A stretch of DNA of 64,000 nucleotides, taken from positions 5,518,001 through 5,582,000 of the forward strand of contig JAYKYS010000014.1 in the NCBI GenBank assembly GCA_036924285.1, read 5' to 3'. The stretch's first letter is position 1, and each line of letters starts with the position of its first letter. The notes below the pieces were generated by a model, which was not told where the DNA came from, did not search any database, and saw only the letters and a list, made by a program, of their open reading frames with translations. Origin of the DNA: Asterella californica. Its lineage: Eukaryota > Streptophyta > Marchantiopsida > Marchantiales > Aytoniaceae. Both the position numbers and the translations under genes were made by a program. Positions 48,130-60,620 of the stretch are shown in pieces.

Positions 48130-50329
48130 CGAAGTTAAAAGGGTGAGGTAAAGCAAAATTCTGGGCAGTTCGCTAGGAAGACAAGAATCATTAACATACC
48201 AAGATAGATGGAAACTGAACTACAGAATAGTCATACGTCAAGAAGGTTCGGGTATTGCAAGTCAATCTGATGCGGAAGGTAAAATTTGAAGTAATTTATG
48301 CTAATTTGATTTTTACGGTAACGGATTGATTTCCATTTGGAGAGGTAACCCTTTTTTACAAAATAACGCAACGCTAAACGATAGATCGTTATTGTTTTAT
48401 TCTTTAGTTGTTTGACTTTAAAGTTCAATTTTAAACTTAAATAAACTCTTCAGTTAGAACGTGAGCTTCGAAGTGAAAGTTTGGGAAAACTTATTCGAAA
48501 TAGTTCTATCGTATATAAACAGACACCCGTTGGGAAACTCGCTAGAAAAGATTTTTCACTGCGCTACGCTATATTCAAAATTAGATCTGAAAATATCCGA
48601 GCCCAATGGGCTGCTGTAGGCTCTTATTATGCACCTGGTATGGTGACTCTTCTGCACTTTATTCGAGGGTGTCAAATTTCAGAAGACAGATTCTCAAACG
48701 CAGGATTGGAAAAATCAACCGTGGAAAACTAAAATCTGCCGTGGTGTAATTAATGATGAACTTTGTTTGACACTGTTTTCCCGGTCGTGTTTCTTTTCAA
48801 ATCAAAGAATAAAAGTAAACGCTGAGAGGAGAAAGCACCGCGGCTTCACTAGCGACTACCGTCCGGTTAGCACCGTCGTCGTGCAAGCCACTGCGTCTTC
48901 TGAATTTCTCACTTCTCATATTCTAACATTTACACTCCCTACTAGCAATAAATAAATAAAATAAATAATAAATAAAAAGAACTCCCTACTATGTTGACTT
49001 ATGAACTCGTTTGGAAGGTGTGAAAATTCGCCAAAGTGTTTCGCGGCAAACTCTTTGCTTCATTGCACTTTATTGCTTTTCCGTCACGTCTGGTACAGCA
49101 TTGCCGCTAGTGGCCGTATTACACCAACGTAGTCCTTATATAACATAGAAAAATAATAATTGTAACAAAATCTTTGATCTCGATTACTTCGTCTTGTTAC
49201 AAAATCATGGTACAAAAACTCGATGCTCTAGAACTAATAGATTCTTTACGCACATACACTATAATATGTGATTATCTTCAGTCAGAAAATTTTTTGTATA
49301 ATAAACAAAAGTAACCTTCATTTTTTACTCTGGTTAGATGATAACTGAACCGTATTATAATATCGCAGTCTGTAGAGCCCAAAAGTGTTCTCACTTACAA
49401 ACATATGCAAGTGGTGACTGCTGTCGATCAAAGAACCCAAAAAAGATCTGTAGCTCTGTGCGTACCTTTCGTGATCATATTATTGGAAACTAGCTGTTTT
49501 CTGGTCGGTCTATTGCGGAAATACAGTAGAGTGCAAACGGACCACCATCAAGAGAACAACTTGTGCAATTTCTGTTCCGGTTTCCCACTATCGTGGACTG
49601 CACAACGCCGTCGTATCTACGGGCTGTTATGTTCTCCATTGATAGATACTTCGCTCTCTCTACATTTTTTCTTCATTTGCCAACTGCAGGAGAGGAGGGG
49701 ACGGGAGAGAGAGTGTAGGTTGAGAGTGTGGAGTGGGTTAGTGCATAACTTTTTACATAGTTTTTTTTGCTTTTTATTTCTGCTTTTTTAGAATTCTTAC
49801 ATTTTGTGAAAATATGAGTGAGTAATAAATATTTGAGTTTTCTAGTGTTTAGAGTCTTTTGCTTAGGATTTTTGTAAGATTTCTATGGCTTTTCTTGTTA
49901 CGTTTAGTGTGTTTTTTTCTCCAGATGATTAGGAATCAATATCTGAGGATATATTTTTTAGATATTTTTATTATGGATACAGTTTGATCGGATACTCTCA
50001 ATTTCTCTTAGCTATGGATACGCTCTCTCTCATGAGATCAACATTGATCTGAGACACATCATATCCGATGTGTTGTTAGTTACTTATCTCGCAAAAGATA
50101 AAGTCTCATGTGAGAAAGTTGAACAAGAGCTCCCCGGTTAACCGAGATCGGAGGTCTACACCTGCGGTCATTATGATATCGTTAGTCTTTCTTCCTGGAG
50201 TTCATCCTGAGTAGTTGGAGTGATTGAAGTTCACACTTACGTTATTATGAGATTGTTCGAGACGAGTTTCTCTTGTCTATGCTTGTTCTATAGACTACCC
50301 GTGCTCTCTATGATGAGATGAGACAGATA

Positions 50330-53115
50330 TTTCACTTATCTCTCGACATGTGGACACGAAATACCACAGACGAGATGGTGTTGTTCTTCTTACTACCTCA
50401 TTGATATTTTCATATACTCGAGGCGGCAGAATGAGACATCGAGGGGTGATAGTCCATCTTCGAAGATTCCATGCTGGTGACTGGATGACCCTACAGGAGG
50501 AATCAGTGCGTGTTATGCGAGATAGGAGTGAGTCTATCTCTACACGTGACGTTTCATCTTTGCTCGTATATGACTCTGTATGATGTTAGGTCAGGTTGGA
50601 GAGTATATTAGAGCTACTAGAGCATTGCATCTTTTGTCAATGACATGTCATATTGAGGAGACAATCACTTTATTGCGTTTTATTCACCCCCACCGAGTGA
50701 CCCCCACCACTGAAGGTTCAAGATTATCAACACGAAGAGTCATTATGTCTCGATAGATCTTTGTTTGCTCATGCCTTGTTATCTTCTAGATGTCTATCAT
50801 AGGATGGTCTACGAGCACCTATGATATTGTTTTCTTACAGATCATCCCTCTAGTGATTTCACAAAGTTTTTTTAGGTAGTGGCAGTAGTAGCTCAAGGAC
50901 TTATTTCTCATTCTATAACTCAAGTATTGGAGACAGCTAGACTTCTGATCATGATGAAGGATGGTAGAAGGATTTCATCGATAGCCATCGGCGAGATTCT
51001 CTTACGACTTATTAGTCGTATCATTGTTCTTCAACCTTTAGATAGTTTTTAGTATCATCTTTATCCACATCAGTTTGGAGTTGCGATTCTTGGAGATTGT
51101 GAGTATATGCTCTTTGACATCAGAGCTCTTTTGGACATCCATCTCGATTGAGTTGTCAAACAGGTGGATGAGAAATACTTTTAATAATATGTTATGTGTT
51201 TTCATCTTTACAGCTCATGGATGGCTTGGATCTTTGACGAATCTTGTTCTTTCCGTGCGATCATTTTATGATTTTTCCTCCTCTCTTTATTTTTAGCACG
51301 ATTCCTTCGACATAAGAGTTACAATCATCGATTTCATCGCTTGTGCTTGTTAGGGAGATCTTTTGGATGGACCTCTCTTTGTCTTAGCTCACTATCAAAC
51401 TCTTTTGGTTGTGTTTTTCTATCTTTAGTCGATGACACGCATACCGTAAGTTAAGCGGACCAAGTCCATGATGCTTTCTATCACCTCATCTCTCAGTTGA
51501 TCTTGGTAGTGTCCACAATGAGGTGTCAAAGTGCAGAGCTTGGTCTCCCATAGGTATTCCATCGGACCTCCAGCTCCTAGAGGACTTTGTTACACCAATG
51601 GATGGTTTATGTATCTTGGGAGTACCGATGGATTCACATGACTTCTTCTCTCGGTTCGTAGATGTTGCTCCGGTGGAGGACGTTTTGCATATTGATGACC
51701 TCCTTATGTTAGAGGACTTCCAGGTTGCATTTAGTATCCTTTTCTCTTTTATAGCACGTCATCTGGATTACTTACTCCGCACCGTACCTCCATTTTCTAT
51801 CTTCATCTCGTGCCTTAGAGAGTTTGATAAGAGGATCATGAGGTCTTTGACGACATCTTAAGATCGGAGATCTTTGACTGTGTGACATGATCTCTTGCAC
51901 GTATGCAGACATCATTGTCGATCATATGGTGAGATAGATTTACTATTTAGGGAAGAGATTTTTTGACAAATTTTTTTGGGTAGTTGGACCCTCTCATCAC
52001 CTTAGCTCTGTTGTCGTTTCCTCATGCGCGATAGATTTATTATGGAGAGTTATGTGATAAAGATGGAGGATGATTCTTACCCACTATAGATATGTGAAGC
52101 AATCTCTCGCGAAACAAGAGATAGTTTGACATCTGAGACACATGAGGCACATCTGATTCGATACCTTAACTTCTGGTGGATCTCACAGACTATAGTCCTC
52201 TCTGACGGAGCATCACTTCTAGCAAGTTTTGCATACGCTCTTAGTTGATCCTTCCATCTCATAGGATACTAGAGCTCGACTCCACTCTTGTACAAGCAAG
52301 GGCATAGGCTCCTAGCTCATGGATCGACCTTGCATTAGAGCGTTCTCACTAGCACCGACTATCTTCTCTACGGCGATGAGAAGATAGTCGGTGCTAGTGA
52401 GAATGCTCTAATGCAAGGTCGATTTCACATACGCTTGGTCCACTCTATTGCTTAGGCACTGTCCACATGCGAGTATGATGTCTCGCTCGACACCTTGAAT
52501 CGACATCTTGCTCGCTGATCTCACGGTGGACAAAAGATAGCTACTCATGATGCCCATCAAGAACGTTGTGTTTACTATAACACAAGAGAGCGATTACATG
52601 ACATGGAGAAATAATGACATGTCTTTCAGACGAGAGTTTCAATGAGAACTGACATGTACATGATGAGAGAGGATCATGTCTCAATTGACGAATGTGGTTG
52701 TCATCGATCCGACATGAGCTTCGATGACTACACAAGTGATCCTTCATCCCTAAGATGAACTGCATGCGTGGTGGTAGCAGCAAACGTGACTAAGTATAAA
52801 AGTATGCAAGAGGGACATTGCTTCATTCCCTTAGCATTGGAGATATATAGATTGTTAGTCTTGGAATTCGATGTTTTTATTCGAGACTGTGCTAGAACCA
52901 ACCATGAGAGATGCTAGGAGTATCACTTTCTCTTTCTTTTTGCACTACATTCTTAGACTACAAAGAACTTTAGCAAGCGCGATCCACAAGAGAGCATTTG
53001 TAGTAGGCTATGCTACTTCATGTATACCTGTCGTATGCAAGAGTTTTGATTTACTAGTGGGTGATATTTTAAGAGCGATCAGTGACTTTAGAGCTACATA
53101 TAGCGGGGATTAATC
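50330..53115 (+). pseudogene. Decayed reverse-transcriptase element of an unusual plant/algal type
   Basis: Across all plus frames a conserved protein can be followed in order. First an Arg-Gly-Gly...Leu-Arg-Arg-Phe...Gly-Asp-Trp N-terminal block (50420-50490). Then RT blocks: a Gly-Glu-Ile-Leu-Leu-Arg-Leu stretch (50990), Pro-His-Gln-Phe-Gly-Val (51070), Val-Lys-Gln-Val-Asp (51150), Gly-Asp-Leu-Leu-Asp-Gly-Pro-Leu-Phe (51355), Lys-Cys-x-Ala-Trp-Ser-Pro (51525) and Ile-Leu-Gly-Val-Pro (51620). A C-terminal part follows (52010-52250, 52820-53060) that resembles the end of proteins in the same family. No APE endonuclease, RNase H or LTR was found. Stops are numerous. The family assignment is from memory of the motif order and should be tested. 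Confidence 0.6.
52324..52422. repeat. 45-bp inverted duplication inside the RT element
   Basis: The arms 52324-52368 and 52378-52422 pair at 44 of 45 positions around a nine-base loop (tacggcgat). The left arm is in register with the RT protein, so the right arm is a copied, flipped piece of coding DNA. A transcript would fold into a long, nearly perfect hairpin. Confidence 0.9.
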
Positions 53116-56100
53116 CCAATGTTCTCTCTCCTTTTGAGGGTTTGGCTGCTAGGCCCTTCGGGTCTCTCCTCCCCTTGTAGAGCTTGATGAGTTCTTTCCA
53201 TCCGTTGGCTATTCATTTGTACATTTTATGTTTGTACGTAATGGTTATTGTAGACTAAACACTCCGTTTCCCAACCTTCCTTTCCTACGTGGCAATTCAC
53301 CGTCTTCAAACTAGGAATTTTGATTTGCTCTCGAAAATAGAAAATTAGAGCTCTTATCAACCCACTTAGTGGTATCAAGCGGGAGATTTGTGCATCTAAG
53401 TAGTAAGAAAGAACTCCAAATCGCTTAAATAATATGCGTGCAACTTGGGATTTCGACCGGAGTGAAGGAAGAGGAGAAGCGAAGAAATAAAGAAAACATT
53501 CTGGATTGGGATTTGCTTTGGTCACGAGGAGAGAATTCAGACTTGAGTTTTGCAATTGCATAACATACGAGGAAAATTTGTCTTCTGCAATGCTTTACTT
53601 TATACATAATTTATAGATTATCTTAATGTAAAAAATCAAAACTTCTGGTAACTGTTAAATATACCAGAGGATAAAGTTACAAGAATCTAAACATTATCCA
53701 TAAGGCAAGCACACCCATTCACTTCCGAAACTACAAGTGCAAGATCTTGTCACCATATAATCATTATTTTAGATATTAATTTATTACTTTTATTCTTCTG
53801 ATATTCTTTTTAGCCTTCTTTTGCTGTGAGGCTTCGTACAGCGATGCGCTGCTGTCCATATACAGCTTGAGACCTCAGGCCAAAGGACTCGATCTCACGT
53901 CGCCCCGACTACAAGCACATGGGGTTCTCAACATTACTGTATTATTCTTCAAAGAAGAATAACAAGAATTAATGAGCATGTTGTATTCTTCCATCTTCAG
54001 ATGGAATGGGTGAATATGCTTCAGTTCAGTATAGATATACATCCAGCGAAGGTACCTAAAGAAAAAGACAACCCTGGGATTAGAAGGTTCTCTCCCCATT
54101 CCTTGTAAAGTTGTAAGGTTTTCCGTCAAATATACCAACTTTTAATTATAAATAATATAAAGATTTTTCACGTATAATATAAATATGATTTATCTGAATC
54201 TAAATTCTTTCCTAGGGCTCTTATCATCACTTAAAAAAACAAAATACACTAAACGACAAGAAACCCCCTTTCCTTCCTGGTTTACACAAACGACAAATAG
54301 CTACGCAAATGCTATAGCAACACCTCGAAATGGTGCGAAGATCACTTTTATTTGTCATACCTAAGCTCTGAAAAAGCTGGACCTTGAATAAGCGCATACC
54401 ACTCTTATTACCATACGTAAGCTACCAAAAAGCTGGACCCTTGAAAAGCCTGGATCTCATTAGGATCTAATGAGATTTTCTGAACGATATGAAGATATTT
54501 CTTTCTGATTGTATGATATTGAAACGAAGAAAGTGGTGATGCACGATGTACTTACTACCGGTAGTCACTGTCACTATCACAGCGCATGCATGCATGTCTA
54601 TGATCCAATCAGTTCCCCGGAGACGTATCTACCACCATCAGACCTAGCTAGCTCGGTCGGTCTTTCCTTCTCTTCGAGTCTTCTTCGACCAGCGCTGCCT
54701 CTAGTAACCGTTTAGGGGGGACTTTTGAGCAATGCTTTTTCGTCCTCTTCGACCAGCGCTGCCTCTAGTACCCGTTTTGGGGGACTTCTGAGCAATGCTT
54801 TTTCGACAGATCTGTCAAGTCAACAAACTGACTTATAAGTCAGCCTAGTTTACTGCTCTGTATAATACATCAGTCAATAGCATAGCTATTCAGTTGTGGA
54901 TATTCCTTGTTTCTTGAATACTACTACTGCCGCTATTTGTATTACCATATATGTTGTATGTACATCTACAGAATAGTGTACCTGCGTTGAAAATATGCAA
55001 CCAACGAACTAACCAAGGATAGTCAGGAAAAGGACAAGTGCAGTATGAGAAAGAAAATAAAGAAAATATATTAGTTCTAAAAGAAGAGATGGACTTAGTG
55101 ATTATTTTCATATTTTAAATTTTTTCTTGACACTTCTGTTAGTGACATCTTTGTTTATGTTATAAATAAATATTTTAAAATACTTTTATTTTATTTTATA
55201 AATATTATATATGATCATAACCACAAACTATGGTGAGCGAGAGAGAACCCATAAGTACAAAACCTGAGTACGTTCCCCTCAAACCATAAGACCATGAGCA
55301 TGTTCTCAAATAATCATTAAGTTATAGATGATTTAATTTATTATCTAAATTTTTTTATCGAAAGAGTTAGTAATAAATTAAGTATGCCACCTTCTCCATC
55401 TCAAGATGAAGAAGGTGATTATGCAGGCTTCAACATGTTACATATGAATACAACAACATCCAAAGTGCGTTGTTGTATTTATATGGCGATGTCGTAGACA
55501 GAGGTTAAGATGTGGAAGAAATGAAGCCAAATCTGAGGAGAAACAGCAAAGGGGAAGAAGTAGTGACCCATTGCCTCATCCCCAGAAAGAAAGCAAGGAG
55601 GATAAATTGGGAAGTGAGTTAAAAAGGAGAAAAACAAAAGTAGAAGTTAAGACGATCCTCAAACACGTTAGTGATAAGGAGAAGAAAAGAAGAAAATATT
55701 TATAAATGTAAATAAATCACATTTGGATATATATATTGTGAAAATTGGGATAACTTAACACTACCATGAAAGAATGGTTGCTAAAACTTAAGAGTAGCTG
55801 AAAACATCGTCCTAAGATGTTGGTTCTAGTTTTCTTTGTAGTTAACTGTTAACAGAAAGAAACATGTACTCTTCTTCGATACTGCATAGTGGATACTTAA
55901 GAATATTGAAACGAGTAAAACAAGTGCTGCGCTTGCAATGGAATTCCAGAGCTATACATTTGAGATTTATCCAATATCAATTCTTTTTTTCTTCCGAGGT
56001 CTCTCCTCTCTTCCTTATAATAGGATAAGTACACTAGAAAGATATTCTTTTGTTTCTTATGAGGTTTACACAGGAGGGGTAGCTAAGTATCAATTTTCCA

Positions 56101-56990
56101 AGAGAAAGTTCAAACTAGTTTAGATGTACAAACAAAATATACTAGATGAATTCATACTTTACAATATAAATATGCTATATTAAACCCTAGGTGCAGGTAT
56201 AAAAGTGAAGAAAATATATTATTTTCTTCTTTGTTTATTTTAGGTTAGGAAAAAAATATTATTTTGTATCAAGGAATCACCAAAATTTCATTTAATATTT
56301 TCAATATATGTTCAATAATCACTTGTAAAGTTAATCACATATAGAAAAGCTATATGAGAGCTTTGATTTGAATTCTAATTTAATATTCAGTTCTTGTAAA
56401 GAAATATCATGAGCAAAAATAAGTTCAATAGGTATAAAATTTCTTTTTCCTTAGACATCCCACCCGCCAAATGGAACCTTTTTATTTATAAGGAATATAA
56501 CGAGACACGTCAGTTTTATACTTAAAGTTTTTGTGCATAAAAATGACAAAAAAGTCTCACCTTCTTTTCTGCTTTTTGTTTTCTTCTCTTCTGCAAAATC
56601 TACTATTAGCTATGCAAATGCATAGCAATAACTCCTAAGTTAGTATGTGTGAAGTTGAGTAAGAAAATATATATGATCTTTGCCGAGTCTTGCGTCAAGT
56701 ATTTAACAAGGTGTGTCAAAGTATGAGAAATAGATTCTCTAATCTTAACTAAAGCATGGCTGATGGATAAATATAGAGATGGCATCCTTCCCACAAGTGA
56801 TCTTCATTATGCTAAAGAACAAAAGAACCAGAGAATTTTTGGTGCGGTCAAACTATCTTCTTTTTTCTTTTCTTTTTGGTTGTTGTTAGGAAAGGACGAC
56901 GATAGTCCGAACTTTATTGATCAAAAATCATTATCACATAGTAAGGCAAGAGCCATGGCAAGGAAGTAGATGGGCAACGAGGACTCATCT
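53116..56990. other. AT-rich intergenic DNA, no gene seen
   Basis: The first 100 bases after the RT frame may be its 3' UTR, with a ctaggcccttcgggtctctc stretch that can fold. Two overlapping minus frames at 53226-53607 have no recognisable domain. A 64-bp tandem duplication lies at 54679-54805. The rest is AT-rich without coding signal. Confidence 0.45.
54679..54805. repeat. 64-bp tandem duplication
   Basis: Two consecutive copies contain cttcgaccagcgctgcctct and gagcaatgctttttcg, with a few differences between them. Confidence 0.85.
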
Positions 56991-56994
56991 GTAG

Positions 56995-57655
56995 ATGGGA
57001 ATAGGCCTCAGCCCCAGTTCGGTTCAAGCAGAAGCAAACCACAAAACTGTGGTTTAAAGTGGTTTAGGTTTGGTAAACCATGGTTTGGTTTAGTTCAAAT
57101 GTAACATAATTTATATGATTCGATTTATAATAGTTTAGGTTTAAACAGTTTGGTTTAAAATCGATTCGGTTCAATATTCCATAATGACGATTCTGTTCAG
57201 GTTCAGATGGTTCGAACTGTGACTTAAACAGCTCAATCACGATTCGAATAATAATATTTTAAAAATGTTATATGTATTTTTTATTAAAAAACTCTTATAT
57301 TACTGATTTTGAACTAAATCTTCAATTAAATAAAACGATTCGGACCATGGTTTATACAGTTTAGTTCCAAATGGTTTGATTCAAAGTGATTCAGGTTCAG
57401 ATTTCTTTAAATGGTTTGATTCAAGGTGATTCAGGTTCAGATTTCTTTAAATGGTTTGGTTTACTGGTTTCATAGTTTGAGTGGTTTGGTTTAAATGATT
57501 GTGTGGTTTAAACGGTTCAGTTTATATGGTTTTTGGTTTAAATGATTCGGTTCACTTTCTATTCAGATTCAGATTTTCTTTAACCGGTTCGGTTTACAAT
57601 AGTTCAGTTCATACTTTCTCAAACCGGTTTGAGTCGAATCGAACTGAGACCGAGG
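56995..57655 (+). repeat. GGTTTNGTTTAAA-rich degenerate repeat
   Basis: About 660 bases are dominated by variants of ggtttggttt, ggtttaaa and ggttcggtt in one orientation, mixed with aacca forms. There is no fixed period. Short runs resemble the plant telomere unit (tttaggg) but no perfect telomeric array occurs. Confidence 0.75.
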
Positions 57656-58460
57656 TCTAGATGGCAATAAGATGGGGTGCCTCGACCTTCACATCCGACT
57701 TCCGCAGCCTGGAAAGATATACAGCTTGAGTATACTAACCAAAATTGAATCATATACTAGCCTGCACTAGTCTAGTGTGAGTGGGTAGATGCAAATTCCC
57801 AAGTTAGAAAACCAGATGAGCATATAGAAAATGATATAGTTAAACCCCCCTCCTGGTATAAAAGGTTTCCAGAGAGAATATTCTTTTTAGAATTTTTTAA
57901 ATTGTACATCCTTCTCTGAAATCTGGAACGCAGAAAAATTTAAAATTTAAAAATTAGATTTTGATAATGCTTAAATAAAAAGAATTTTTATTCTTGTAAA
58001 GATATAGTGCTTTTCAGTCGCTTTCTAACGTTATCTACTACTCAACAACGGATGGTCAGACTCAAACACTATGAAAAGTTACAGTTTGCTCTGGTAACCC
58101 AGAGGTCCGCCTTTGCCATCCGTGGACGTAAAAATATGAAGAGTCTGGGTAACCCAGACTCTAAATATCAGTAGCTGCGGCGAGGGTTTAATGTGTCCAC
58201 TGATAGAACAAATTCTGACAAGAACCTGCATTCTGATTTGAATGTGTAAGGCTTGATGGGGTCTTCCCATCCGTTGGCTATATGTCGCGTCGCGTTTTTC
58301 TCTGAATGTGTCCAAGCATCCTCGGCTTCTACAGTCCAACGTCACCTCCGACATGGCACGGTGCCGAGAAACTGTTGCTTGCTAGTCAGGGGTACAATCG
58401 AGCATAGGTACTGTATTGGACGACTGATCAAGCATCTCTGTCTTTATCAGTAACCATCTT
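57656..58460. other. Intergenic DNA with a second pair of CCCAG palindromes
   Basis: ctctggtaacccagag near 58098 and agtctgggtaacccagact at 58142-58160 form a pair like that at 46073-46145. A minus frame over 58079-58354 is open but unrecognised. Confidence 0.5.
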
Positions 58461-59987
58461 TTGTGTATTTGTGGGCATGTACGAGTACACGTATTCACCC
58501 CGAGTGATCTACCATGATCTCTGTATGTACCCTGGAAAGTTAACTTCGGTACACGTAGGAGCTTCAAGGGAGTCAACGTGGTGCAGAACTGGATGTGGTA
58601 AGTAAGGAGACATCACGAGAACAGTCACTTTATGACGTAAGGAATCTGGACTAAACCGGAGAGTGTTAACAATGTGACAATTGAATTTCTTCCTTAAATT
58701 AAAATGTAGGATTAAATAAAAGAAACAATACTTTGTGACAATTAAGGTAGATTCTTCAACTAAAGGATCAGCGAATTTGTGTATGAATAACCATTATAGT
58801 GAAAGCTTATATGTGTCGTAAACATTGAATATGTTAGTGACTGTATTACTAGCTGGTCCAGGTATAAATCGACTTTAACTTTCTACCAAATCAAGTTAGT
58901 AAAAATCAAAAAGAAATTAGTGCCTTCACTTAGAATGTAAGGGATCTTTTTTGCCCAATTCATTTCCCGATTTATCGAAAATGTCCCAATTTTCACTCAA
59001 CACTTTCCCAAGCTCTGGTTCGGACCCACCCTGGAGCTTCATTCCACTGAGGAAAAGCCTGGAAAAGCATTCACCATACCAACTACCGAAGCTGAAATCC
59101 GTGCAGACAATACTCTACCGTAGTCCAATGCTCGGGGAGTTATGTAACAAAGTGATGTGACTTCCGGTCTTATCCGGTTTCCCGGTTCTCTCCTGCCTCC
59201 GGATATTTACCATTTTTCACCGGAAACTTTCCCGAGCCCTGCTCTGGTGACTCATAAGAATAGCAGAAACAGCCACTAAATTAGACGAGTCGTTGGGTCG
59301 TCTCCACATTTGGAGTTTCTGAACGAGGGTTACGAACTCTGGAGAACCATAGGATTTACTTATTTATTTATTTATAAATGAATAATAAATTTGAAGACGA
59401 CGGTACTTCTGAGTATGATGATTAAGAGAAGCTTAGGATTTGACACTGAATTCATACTATTCACCCCATGATGGGTTCTACGTGTGGTAAGTGGCTCTGA
59501 GCGGGATAAAAACCGATTCTTTCGAACAGGAGAAAGTCCGAGGAAACTAAAGAGTAGTACAGAGGAACGACAGACAGTTAACTCTCTTGGTACGTATGAT
59601 CACGGTACTCACTACTACTATCTCCACAATCATAATCATAACAGTAGTAGTAATAACCAGGCCAAGAAAGAACAGCACCATGCTGCTGTGCTTCTCAACT
59701 GCGCTACGTACCCTTTTTCTTCGTCTTGCGTGTCTTGATCTAACGGGAAGAAGCTTCTTTTTGTTACCAACTTTCTCTCGCGTCCCACAAAAGCAACTGA
59801 AAAGAGAATGTCGTCCACTTCTGTCCTCTTCACGACTCGTCCATAATGGACAGCTGCGTGCCACGTGGAGCTTTGCTACAAGACTCGTGATCGACTCCGT
59901 CAGCTGGAGATCTTGCCATCGCTGTCGTCATATATTATAGCTGTAGGAAAGTAATACAAATGGAAATAATAGTTATAGCCCTAGGAA
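58461..59987. other. Intergenic DNA, no gene established
   Basis: Overlapping open frames on both strands at 59484-59940 include a low-complexity run (act/gta triplets near 59607-59660). Such mirrored openness is a composition effect, so I call no gene. Confidence 0.4.
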
Positions 59988-59990
59988 TAA

Positions 59991-60124
59991 AGAGCCTACT
60001 GGTAGTTGGGATACTACCTTCCCGGTAACATCTAATCCCGGTTAGTATTTAAGATTTGGTTAGTTAGTAACTTTAATGTACTTAGTTGGATAATTTGGTA
60101 AATGTGGAGATGCCAGTAGGCTCT
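59991..60124. mobile_element. Tourist/Harbinger-type MITE, 134 bp
   Basis: Perfect 12-bp inverted ends (agagcctactgg and ccagtaggctct) enclose 110 bases and are flanked on both sides by TAA, the three-base TWA duplication of PIF/Harbinger elements. It has no coding capacity. Confidence 0.6.
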
Positions 60125-60568
60125 TAAGACGCCGGCATGGCATACGTACGTCGAGCGAGACTCGCAACTGGTGCTAATCAACCTACCGCTGATTTGTCAT
60201 AATATTAACATATACCAACAAGAGATATTAATAAGATAACACAGAATTATTATCCGTCATGATTGTTACGTAATTACTTTACGTCATTAGCAACGAATAT
60301 AATATAATTTATATGGTATCCATACGAACCGAACTTGATTCCCTTGTCAACCAGACTAAAAACATTTTACTTAGTCCGAGAGCATGACGTTGCATTTTCT
60401 GAATATCTTGCAGCTTAGACATTCTCTTGGTTGCGGTAATATTTTGTTCTCAGTGTCTGTTTTTGGATCCTTGTTCCCCTTGCCTCTCTGCGTTCCCGAC
60501 CCGAGATCTTGATTATGATGAGGTTTTCTGTTAGCTTCCGGATGGAGGAGGAAAATATGCAAAGGGTT

Positions 60569-60620
60569 TAATTTAATACCTAACTCTTTCGACAGGAAAG
60601 GTTAGGTATTAAATTAATCT
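60569..60620. repeat. Hairpin of about 21-bp arms
   Basis: ttaatttaatacctaac pairs with gttaggtattaaattaa, and with one bulged base the stem extends by cttt/aaag around a short loop. A gtgtacat motif follows, as it also occurs by the hairpin pair at 26098. Confidence 0.75.

Larger units (their letters stand above)
46475..50300. other. Intergenic DNA, no gene seen
   Basis: No domain recognised. It holds an A-box-like run at 47169-47187, two copies of an aggctgggtcctcttccaggcag-like phrase (47213 and 47440), a 13-bp inverted pair at 47950-48030 and a 21-bp tandem repeat at 48088-48130. A frame at 49405-49791 is hydrophobic but has no known match. Confidence 0.4.

Noticed and set aside
56995..57655. 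Interstitial telomere array
   Set aside because: The units are degenerate ggttt-rich phrases with no run of the plant telomere heptamer.
59484..59940. Coding gene from overlapping open frames on both strands
   Set aside because: Openness on several frames at once with triplet low complexity points to composition; no domain or splice structure.
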